A DNA stretch of 64,000 nucleotides from Saposhnikovia divaricata (lineage: Eukaryota > Streptophyta > Magnoliopsida > Apiales > Apiaceae), in assembly GCA_036435485.1 (NCBI GenBank), contig CM071600.1, positions 158,050,546 through 158,114,545 on the forward strand, given 5' to 3'. The position numbers and the translations under genes were made by a program. The notes under the pieces were generated by a model that was not told the origin of the DNA, searched no databases, and saw only the letters and a program-made list of their open reading frames with translations. Of the stretch, positions 56,628 through 64,000 are shown piece after piece. Positions within the stretch are counted from its first letter, which is position 1. Each line of letters starts with the position of its first letter.

Positions 56628-57521
56628 GCGAGCGACATGTCGGCCCAGGAGGCAGCTGCGAGACAGCATGATGAGGACATGTTCCGGACTAGGGACCCGT
56701 ACTATGAGCACTTGCCTGAGGAGGATACTGAGCCTGAGGAGGAGGACGCTGAGGAGGTCCAGGTTGATGATGATACTGATGTGATCGAGTCTGAGGAGGA
56801 GGACCCTGAGGAGGTCCAGGTTGATGCTGACACAGATGTTGTTGAGACTGAGGGGGAGGAGGACCCGGAGGGGATCCAGACAGGACAGGATGCTGAGTTA
56901 GTTGTTGAGGATGATGATTATTGGGTTGTGTCTGAGATCAGGACTTTGGGAGATGACACTGACATGACCACGGATGAGGTGGTGCCGGTAGATGAGGGTG
57001 TTGAGGGAGATATAGATGAGCCAGTAGTTGGTGCTGTAGGGAGTTCTGGACTTTTTGTGCCACTCCTCTCTGATGAGAGAGCCCCTACCCCACCACCACT
57101 ACCTGTGAGCCCATACCCCGATGAGTTTGAGGAGCTTACCCTAGAGCCCCAGCAGACAGAGACTGCCGCTCCAGCTGAGCCATCCACCCCACCTCATGCC
57201 CCGATAGGAGGAGTCCCAGTATGTGTTCACAACTTGATTGTGAACAGGCTTTATAGAGAGTTGTTTGTGGCAGATGCCAGGTTGGCAGAGTCTAGGAGGG
57301 AGTTAGCAGCAGAGAGAGCCGCCCGGATGAGGTTGCAGGGTAGGAGGACTATCAGTGACAGGGTTGGGTATAGGGCTGTGACCCGCATCGAGCTGAGGGC
57401 TCGGGTGAGGGTGCGACAGTTGCCTACTGATGGGCATGGTAGGGTAGACAGAGCAGAGGCAGAGGAGGTTTTCCGCATCGCCATGGGGAGGGTTCGGAGG
57501 ATGTTTCGTCGTGGCGACTGA
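56628..57521 (+). CDS. ORF-X of element 'e', copy 2 (294 aa from its own ATG)
   Basis: Same length and start (MSAQEAAARQHDEDMFRTRD, 56637) as copy 1. The acidic repeats and the Arg-rich C-terminus are nearly unchanged. Over about 48 residues in the middle the sequence is very different (DEGVEGDIDEPVVGAVGSS against the corresponding part of copy 1), but the reading frame and length are kept. That pattern suggests that the patch came from a diverged sister element and that the frame was under protein-level constraint. It ends RRMFRRGD. No known domain. Confidence 0.75.
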   Translation, partial: ASDMSAQEAAARQHDEDMFRTRDPYYEHLPEEDTEPEEEDAEEVQVDDDTDVIESEEEDPEEVQVDADTDVVETEGEEDPEGIQTGQDAELVVEDDDYWVVSEIRTLGDDTDMTTDEVVPVDEGVEGDIDEPVVGAVGSSGLFVPLLSDERAPTPPPLPVSPYPDEFEELTLEPQQTETAAPAEPSTPPHAPIGGVPVCVHNLIVNRLYRELFVADARLAESRRELAAERAARMRLQGRRTISDRVGYRAVTRIELRARVRVRQLPTDGHGRVDRAEAEEVFRIAMGRVRRMFRRGD

Positions 57522-57940
57522 TTTCAGATGTAGTGATGCAGTGGTCTAGTTGTCTAGTCATGTACGGACATAGTAGTGCCGGCTTTTGTAGGGATGGTTT
57601 TCTTGTACTTGTTTTCCCTTTTTGCAGACTAGACAGATAGACAGCGTATTTCACTTTTGACTTGTTGTTGTTGTTAGGATGGCTGTACTTTAAACTAGTG
57701 TTGTAACTCGGATGTTGTACCTTTTCGGTACCTGGTATATATTTGTTTCCCTTTCAGTCATTACAATTTTGTTGGGATGTGATCACGAGTTTATTAGCAT
57801 ATGTATTACTTTTCGATTAAGTTGCCATGAGATATAAAAATGTGGGATTTTAAACCCAATCATGTAAAGAATTATGCAAGGAAAAATCCTTTAAAACAGG
57901 TAAGTGGACCTAATGTATAATTTTCCAAATTTTCAGTAAA
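57522..57940 (+). other. Leader between ORF-X and gag, copy 2
   Basis: About 420 nt without an ORF and without the SINE. It carries the same donor-like ACAG|GTAAGT (GT at 57900) and TTTCAG acceptor (AG at 57935-57936), 4 nt before the gag ATG. Confidence 0.5.
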
Positions 57941-58748
57941 ATGCCTCCAAGACGAATGGGCACTAGGGCTAACCCCCGAGAATCTACTGACCAAGAGAGT
58001 CACAACCAACACAAGGAAAACCATGAAAGTAGTGAAGAACAAGATCAGGATTATAATGAGCAAGAAGATTCCCAGTATGGAGCAGAGGATGAACCCCTGT
58101 ACTCTGAAGAAATTGAGGGGGAAATCGAGGGTGGAGAAACTGAAGTAGAACAGGAAGGGGAGAACCAGGGCGGAAACCCCATGGGCCAGTTTATGGATCT
58201 ACTTAGGCAGAATTTGAACCAATACCCCTAGCCACCACCAGGCAACAACACTTCAGTGGCAAATTCCTTTAGGGCCTTTAAGTCCCTTAAGCCCCCAGAG
58301 TTCCACGGATCGGCTGATCCCGTTGAGGCGAGGGCCTGGATCAAGGAAATGGAAAAATCTTTTGAGATTCTGAGTATTAATGAGGCTCAGAAGACTGTTT
58401 TTGCTACTTACCTACTAAAGGGAGAGGCCAATTATTGGTGGGAAGCCAAGAAGAACATGGAGACTGATGCTGTCATAGCCTGGGAAAGGTTCAAACAATT
58501 GTTCCTGGAGAAGTACTTCCTGAAGTTCATGAAAACCCAGATGGAACTTAAGTTTTTGAAACTGAAACAGAACAATATGTCAGTAGCGGACTGACTATGA
58601 GGCCAAATTTACTGAGCTATCAAGATTTGTGCCAGAGTTTGTAGACATAGAAGAGAAGAAAGCTAATAGGTTTCAACAAGGGCTGAAGCAATGGATCCAG
58701 AATAGGGTGGCGGTTTTAGAGATTACAGATTATGCCACCTTGATGTAG
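57941..58748 (+). pseudogene. gag of element 'e', copy 2
   Basis: Starts MPPRRMGTRANPRESTDQES. A TAG at 58229-58231 replaces a Gln in the Pro-rich linker. The capsid-like part follows (KPPEFHGSADPVEARAWIKE, YWWEAKKNMETDAVIAWERF). A doubled GACT at 58588-58595 shifts the frame after MSVAD. The original frame then resumes (YEAKFTELSRFVPEFVDIEE, NRFQQGLKQWIQNRVAVLEI) to a TAG at 58746-58748 that replaces another probable Gln. After that the frame is open through pol. Three lesions make this gag non-functional. Confidence 0.9.
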
Positions 58749-61700
58749 AAGGCAACCATTGTGGAGGCTGGTAGTGATCAGATGCAGAGAGAGAGAGAGA
58801 AAGGGGGGATAAAGAGAAAGCATGTTAGTATGGGCGGAAGATCCGCTGGAGGAAAACCCCCAACCAAGTTTAATCGAGGAGCGGTTTCCCTACCAGGGAG
58901 GAATGTAGGGTTTAAACCATCTGCGAGTGTAAGTGTGAGCCAGGGCGGCCATCAATCAGGAATGTCCCGTTCCAACCCTTCTCGACCTCCATTGCCATTG
59001 TGTGCTACTCGTGGGAAGAGGCACTCCGGGGTGTGCAACCTGAAGCAGATAAACTGTTATAAGTGTGGGCGAGCTGGGCATTATGCTACCTCTTGCACCA
59101 CGGTCATCCCTAACAGCACAACCTGTTTCCAGTGTGGACAGCGAGGGCACCTGAGGAAGGATTGCCCAAGGAGCAAACCAGCAGCATCAGGAGCAAGCAA
59201 GGTTGCCTCAAATAGGCCACCAACTGCTAGGACTTTTAATATGTCGGTACAAGATGCCGTGAGGGACACGGATGTGATAGCAGGTACATTTTCTCTCAAT
59301 TCAGTCAGTGCAAATGTCTTATTTGATTCAGGAGCAACTAAGTCTTTTATATCTAGAGATTTTGCGCATAAGTTGAAACTTAAAACCCAGCAACTAAGAG
59401 ATTCCTTACTAGTAGAAATAGCTAATCAGGAAATCGTACCGGTTAATCAAATTCACCCCGATTGTAAGCTGGAAATAGGAGGACGATCCTTCTATGTCGA
59501 TTTAATTCCTTTTAAGCTAGGGGAATTCGATGTCACTTTGGGTATGGATTGGTTGTCTCGCAATGATGCGCGGATAGATTGTAAAGGGAAAAAGGTTAAG
59601 TTGAAAAACCCAGGGAAGAAAGAAATAGTGTTTAAGGGGATGCGACAGACCCAGAAAATTCTGACCATGGCGCAAACCAAGAGATTGTTACGAAAAGGGA
59701 ACGAGGCTTATTTAGCTTACGTTATAGACACTCAGAAGGAAGTGCCAAGATTGCAAGAAGTTAATGAGTTCGAGGACGTGTTCCCACAAGATCTTCCCGG
59801 ACTACCACCTGATAGGGTAATTGAGTTTGCCATTGAGTTAGCCCCGGGGACGGTGCCGGTTTCGAAGGCCCCATACCGACTAGCCCCAGTAGAAATGAAG
59901 GAGCTAGCTAAACAATTACAGGAATTGTTGGATAAGGGCATGATAAGGCCCAGTGTGTCGCCTTGGGGCGCACCAGTGTTGTTTGTTAAGAAAAAGGATG
60001 GGAGTATGAGGTTATGCATCGACTACAGAGAATTGAACAAGCTAACCATAAAGAATAAGTATCCATTGCCCAGGATAGACGATTTGTTTGACCAGCTAAG
60101 AGGCGCTGAATACTTCTCTAAGATTGATTTGAGAACGGGATATCACCAACTGAAGATCAAACCTGAAGATATCCCGAAGACTGCATTCCGTACCAGATAT
60201 GGACATTATGAGTTCTTAGTTATGTCATTTGGATTGACCAACGCCCCAGCAGCCTTCATGGACCTAATGAATAGAGTGTTCAAGGAATATTTGGACAAAT
60301 TCGTGATAGTTTTCATTGATGATATTCTCATCTACTCAAAGACAGAGGCAGAACACGCTGAACATTTAAGGATAACCTTAGAAATACTCAGGAATGAGCA
60401 GTTATATGCCAAGTTCTCCAAGTGTGAGTTTTGGAAAAATGAGGTACAATTTTTAGGGCACGTGATCAATAGAGAAGGAGTGTTGGTTGACCCCTCCAAG
60501 ATAGAAGCAGTTTCAAACTGGGAACGGCCAACTACTCCAACCGAGGTGAGGAGTTTCATTGGACTGGCCGGATATTACAGGAGATTTGTCCAAGACTTTG
60601 CGAAAATCGCAGCTCCATTAACTCGACTTACCCGTAAAACCGAGAAATTTGAATGGACTGAGAAATGCGAGAAGAGTTTCCAAGAGTTAAAGAAGAGGCT
60701 GGTGACAGCCCCAGTGTTGGCATTACCTGATGGAAAAGGAGATTTCGTGATTTACAGTGATGCCTCGCATAAAGGACTGGGATGCGTGCTTATGCAGCAC
60801 GGCAAGGTAATAGCGTATGCGTCTAGGCAATTGAAGGATTATGAGGTCAGATATCCCACGCATGATCTAGAACTAGCAGCCATAGTCTTCGCTTTAAAGA
60901 TTTGGAGACACTACCTGTATGGGGAAAAATGCGAGATTTACACTGACCATAAGAGCCTCAAGTACATTTTCACTCAGAAAGAGCTTAACATGCGCCAGAG
61001 GAGATGGTTAGAGTTAATCAAGGATTACGACTGTGAAATTCGCTATCACCCGGGCAAAGCCAATGTGGTGGCTGACGCCCTTAGTAGGAAAGAAAAGCTC
61101 AAAATGATAACTTCAGAGGAAGAACTAGTGAAAGATTTTGAGAAGTTGGAAATCGAGGTTAAGTTACCTGGAGAGGGCCAAGAAAAGTTGATGGAAATTA
61201 GAATCCAACCTCCATTGCTAGAAAAGATTAGACTGTGCCAGGAACGGATGATGGAGGAAGAAAAGAACTCCACAGAAGAGCTAATGACCGGGGAGGAAAT
61301 TAAGTGCGAAAGAGACAAGGAAGGGATCATGAGGTACACATACAGGATATGGATCCCAAATGTTCAGGAACTCAAGAATGAGATTTTAAATGAGGCACAC
61401 AACTCAAGATACTCAGTGCACCCCGGTAGCACCAAAATGTATAGGGATTTGAAGGAGTATTACTGGTGGCCCAACATGAAAAAGGACGTAGCAGAATGGG
61501 TAAGCAAATGCTTGACCTGCCAACGAGTGAAAGCAGAGCACCAGAAGCCCAGCGGACTTCTACATCCCTTAGAGATTCCAGAATGGAAATGCGAACACAT
61601 AGCCATGGATTTCGTAGTAGGTTTACCAAGGACCAAGGCTAATCATGACGCCATATGGGTAATTGTAGATCGACTGACGAAATCAGCTCACTTTCTCCCG

Positions 61701-62648
61701 ATCAACGAAAGGTACACGGTCGACAGACTAGTGGACATCTACTTAAAAGAGATAGTGGCGCGACATGGAGTCCCAGTCGCAATAGTATTCGATCGAGATC
61801 CTAGATTTAACTCCAGGTTTTGGAGAAGTTTTCAAGAATGTGTAGGGACCCGGCTGAACATGAGCACAGCCTACCACCCCCAGACAGATGGGCAAAGTGA
61901 AAGAACCATCCAAACGCTAGAGGATATGTTGAGAGTCTGCGCGATAGACTTCAAGGGAAATTGGGATGATCACTTGCCATTGATTGAGTTCTCCTACAAT
62001 AACAGTTATCATTCAAGCATTGGGATGCCACCTTATGAGGCCCTTTATGGAAGAAAATGTCGATCTCCCTTGTATTGGGATGAAGTTGGAGAGCGAAAGA
62101 TGCTCGGGCCCGAAGTGGTCCAACGAACTAAAGATGCAGTAGATCTAATCAGAGGACGGTTGGTAGCAGCCCAGGATCGACAAAAGAAATATGCCGACTT
62201 AGCTCGGAAAGGCAAGGAATACGAAGTAGGGGACCTAGTGTTCTTGAAAGTGTCACCTTGGAAAGGTTTAATGAGATTTGGGAAGAAAGGAAAGCTGAGT
62301 CCCAGATACATTGGACCATTTGAGATCTTGAGACGGATGGGGGAACTAGCTTATGAGCTCGCATTGCCCCCGAATCTACAGCAGGTGCACAATGTGTTCC
62401 ATGTTTCGATGCTGAGGAAGTATAATCCGGATGCTAAGCATATTGTAGAGTATGAGCAAGTGGACATGCAACCAGACTTGACCTATGTGGAGCAACCTGT
62501 GGAAATCATAGACCGGAAAGAACAAGTGCTCCGAAACAAGGTCATTCAGCTAGTCAGAGTTTTGTGGCAGAACCACAATGTAGAAGAATCCACCTGGGAA
62601 CTTGAAAGCGCAATGCAAGAGAAGTACCCCCACTTGTTTTCAAACTGA
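58749..62648 (+). CDS. Gag C-terminus and complete pol of element 'e' with chromodomain
   Basis: Open from 58749; the first ATG at 58761 is internal to the ancestral gag-pol and not a true start. Positions from that ATG: two CCHC knuckles (CYKCGRAGHYATSC about 98, CFQCGQRGHLRKDC about 121), protease LFDSGATKSFIS (about 186), RT (RLCIDYRELNKLTIKNKYPL about 415, catalytic VFIDDILIYS about 517), RNase H (YSDASHKGLGCVLMQ about 663), integrase HHCC (ending CLTCQRVKAEHQ), core DDE (AMDFVVGLPRT about 947, DRDPRF about 1010, TDGQSERTIQT about 1043) and chromodomain (EIIDRKEQVLRNKVIQLVRV ... STWELES, last 60 residues). All catalytic motifs are visible. It is the best-preserved coding region in the window. 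Without gag, expression would need a rescuing start. Confidence 0.95.
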   Translation, partial: KATIVEAGSDQMQREREKGGIKRKHVSMGGRSAGGKPPTKFNRGAVSLPGRNVGFKPSASVSVSQGGHQSGMSRSNPSRPPLPLCATRGKRHSGVCNLKQINCYKCGRAGHYATSCTTVIPNSTTCFQCGQRGHLRKDCPRSKPAASGASKVASNRPPTARTFNMSVQDAVRDTDVIAGTFSLNSVSANVLFDSGATKSFISRDFAHKLKLKTQQLRDSLLVEIANQEIVPVNQIHPDCKLEIGGRSFYVDLIPFKLGEFDVTLGMDWLSRNDARIDCKGKKVKLKNPGKKEIVFKGMRQTQKILTMAQTKRLLRKGNEAYLAYVIDTQKEVPRLQEVNEFEDVFPQDLPGLPPDRVIEFAIELAPGTVPVSKAPYRLAPVEMKELAKQLQELLDKGMIRPSVSPWGAPVLFVKKKDGSMRLCIDYRELNKLTIKNKYPLPRIDDLFDQLRGAEYFSKIDLRTGYHQLKIKPEDIPKTAFRTRYGHYEFLVMSFGLTNAPAAFMDLMNRVFKEYLDKFVIVFIDDILIYSKTEAEHAEHLRITLEILRNEQLYAKFSKCEFWKNEVQFLGHVINREGVLVDPSKIEAVSNWERPTTPTEVRSFIGLAGYYRRFVQDFAKIAAPLTRLTRKTEKFEWTEKCEKSFQELKKRLVTAPVLALPDGKGDFVIYSDASHKGLGCVLMQHGKVIAYASRQLKDYEVRYPTHDLELAAIVFALKIWRHYLYGEKCEIYTDHKSLKYIFTQKELNMRQRRWLELIKDYDCEIRYHPGKANVVADALSRKEKLKMITSEEELVKDFEKLEIEVKLPGEGQEKLMEIRIQPPLLEKIRLCQERMMEEEKNSTEELMTGEEIKCERDKEGIMRYTYRIWIPNVQELKNEILNEAHNSRYSVHPGSTKMYRDLKEYYWWPNMKKDVAEWVSKCLTCQRVKAEHQKPSGLLHPLEIPEWKCEHIAMDFVVGLPRTKANHDAIWVIVDRLTKSAHFLPINERYTVDRLVDIYLKEIVARHGVPVAIVFDRDPRFNSRFWRSFQECVGTRLNMSTAYHPQTDGQSERTIQTLEDMLRVCAIDFKGNWDDHLPLIEFSYNNSYHSSIGMPPYEALYGRKCRSPLYWDEVGERKMLGPEVVQRTKDAVDLIRGRLVAAQDRQKKYADLARKGKEYEVGDLVFLKVSPWKGLMRFGKKGKLSPRYIGPFEILRRMGELAYELALPPNLQQVHNVFHVSMLRKYNPDAKHIVEYEQVDMQPDLTYVEQPVEIIDRKEQVLRNKVIQLVRVLWQNHNVEESTWELESAMQEKYPHLFSN

Positions 62649-62668
62649 TTCCGGGACGGAATCCTTTT

Positions 62669-62681
62669 AAGGAGGGGAGAC
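62669..62681 (+). other. Polypurine tract of element 'e'
   Basis: AAGGAGGGGAGAC directly before the 3' LTR start TGTAAGAACCC. Confidence 0.88.
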
Positions 62682-64000
62682 TGTAAGAACCCAGATTTTG
62701 GGTGGAATTAAAACTTTTATGTATTTAATGATGTAAGAACGAATAGTGGTTATGGCTACATGTAATAATTGATATTTGGAAAGAATGAATGGAATTCGAC
62801 TTTATTATGTTTATGTCTTGAAGAATGCTAAAGGGTGACAACATAGGTAAGAATAATCTATCTTCTAAGGGAATAAGATATGGCAACTTCAAGCAAGAGA
62901 ATACTCTCATGTCATCCAGATCGATAACGATTAATCCAGTAGTTCCGTAAAAAGGTTAAGGAACGATCGAAAGAGAATACGGACAATTATACAACCCTAA
63001 GAGAACAAGTAAAGAATACAGAATGAATAGTGTTTTGGTGGGAGTATAGAATAATATGAGACGACACTATATAGAAGCATTCGGAACGGATTTCCGAGTT
63101 CGTATTAGTGATCCAGGGGGAAAATAAGTGTATGTAAAAGCTGTCGGATTCTGAAAAACCGCACTTTTATTTTCTCCGAGAGTTCCCTGGACACTGATAG
63201 CCTTAAATATTTAACGAATGGATTTAAGGAATATAAATTGGAAAGTTAGAATGAAAGATGGAGAATGAAAGTATTAATTTTAAAAAGGATTCCCGGTAAA
63301 CCCTAATTAGAAATCCGTGAAATATTCCTACGAACGATCAATCGAAACGGGCAATAACCGGACACAGAAACAAGCAGAGGAAGCAAGAATCTTGTGCAAG
63401 CTACTAGTATAAAATATCTAGTAACCAAACTAGAATCAAGGAACTAGCACCCTAGAGAATGCAACTAAGTACTTAGCAAGGCAACCATGTAGTTAGGCTA
63501 AAACCACCACATTTTCAACACTTGTCATGGTATTTCCTCATCCAACACCTCACTACTTTAATAAAGTAGCTTTATACAAGATATTATGTTGTAATTGGAT
63601 GAGAGTGGATGAGATTAAATCATAGAAATCAAAAGAAACCAAGCAAAATACTCCACCCTTGCAAGAAAACATCCATTCGGCCCTTCATTAATTCCAAAAT
63701 CAAAACCCCTCTTCCCACCATCTTTTGATCTTGTAAAAATTATGGTGAGTCTTACATTTCCTAAAAGTGATCCCATAAAAATTTCAAAGCCAAAATCTCT
63801 TGTTTCCATTTTCAAATAATTCATCAAAGAGGAGTATGAATAGTGGTTTTATGAACTAATCTTGTTTTTTCTTGTTTTTCATGGTGGATTTAGCTAGCTT
63901 AGGATCATCCAAGGATAGATCAAGGCTTAGGAAGGTTATACTACTCTCTAAGGAAGGTATAAATCATTTCAAACCCTAAGCTTTACTTTGAGTTTATGCA
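62682..64000 (+). repeat. 3' LTR of element 'e', first 1.3 kb
   Basis: Matches the start of the 5' LTR (48421 onward) closely, with small indels and one diverged patch at about 63648-63720. It leaves the window before the AT-rich array. No gene is seen in it. Confidence 0.93.

Larger units (their letters stand above)
55228..58591 (+). repeat. Second copy of the internal duplication in element 'e'
   Basis: It repeats 51738-55227: LTR end, mini-ORF, primer site, ORF-X and the first part of gag. Net length differs because copy 1 carries the SINE (124 bp with its duplicate). Most of the repeat is nearly identical, but ORF-X has a strongly diverged patch (about 56935-57075 against 53450-53588). 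The left junction has the 4-bp overlap CTAT; at the right end GACT is doubled (58588-58595). Confidence 0.92.
48421..64000 (+). mobile_element. Tekay-type Ty3/gypsy element 'e' with internal duplication
   Basis: The 5' LTR starts at 48421 (preceded by CTATC) and the 3' LTR starts at 62682 and leaves the window. Between them are a primer site, ORF-X, partial gag, a second copy of LTR end, primer site, ORF-X and gag, and then an open pol. The segment 51738-55227 (about 3.49 kb) is repeated as 55228-58591. Without the duplication the element fits a Tekay layout with LTRs over 4.5 kb. Gag carries stops in both copies; pol is open over about 1300 codons. Confidence 0.93.

Overview
This window is plant nuclear DNA, almost certainly from a eudicot with a large, repeat-rich genome. 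It consists almost entirely of retrotransposons: Tekay-type Ty3/gypsy chromoviruses with very long LTRs, SIRE-like Ty1/copia elements, an L1-type LINE with a DUF4283-like ORF1, and a tRNA-type SINE fragment resembling those of asterids. There is no bacterial, organellar or intact single-copy gene signal. The host family cannot be fixed from the sequence alone.

Layout: (1) 1-5398, 3' part of Tekay element 'a' with a decayed pol and its 3' LTR. (2) 5399-5489 and 9794-9902, two short pieces that form one open frame when joined, perhaps an old exon. Between them is a 4.3 kb solo LTR 'b' with a perfect 5-bp target duplication AAGGC. (3) 9903-44694, SIRE-like copia element 1. Its 5' LTR (9903-20792) is split by a Tekay LTR 'c' (10622-20462). 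That LTR carries a Helitron-like element, which holds a (TA)n-flanked palindromic element with a 176-bp tandem array inside. The gag of copia element 1 is split by a nearly complete antisense Tekay element 'd' (21551-39095, target duplication GCAAA). The gag-pol of 'd' is in turn split by a 5'-truncated LINE (28350-33089). (4) 44695-46376, antisense SIRE-like element 2 with an env-like ORF, inserted in the 3' ORF of element 1. It is interrupted by an antisense Tekay LTR 'f' (46377-48420). That LTR is interrupted by Tekay element 'e' (48421 to beyond the window), which contains an internal ~3.49 kb duplication of LTR end, primer site, extra ORF and partial gag, and a SINE.

Working parts: the best-preserved coding stretch is the 'e' pol (58749-62648), with zinc knuckles, protease, RT, RNase H, integrase and chromodomain. 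Its gag is broken in both copies. Elements 'd' and 'e' both carry an extra ORF (here ORF-X) between the primer binding site and gag.

Most interesting signal: LTR families a, b/e, c and d all carry a short hairpin of the type TGAGC...GCTCA, followed by a small arginine-rich ORF inside the LTR. In a, b, d and e this ORF reaches a GAG|GT splice-donor-like site in phase 0. In 'd' and 'e' an acceptor-like site just upstream of ORF-X continues the same frame, and a second acceptor (TTTCAG) lies exactly 4 nt before the gag start. I infer that the LTR encodes the first exon of ORF-X and that alternative splicing separates ORF-X from gag expression. This is a hypothesis from sequence only.
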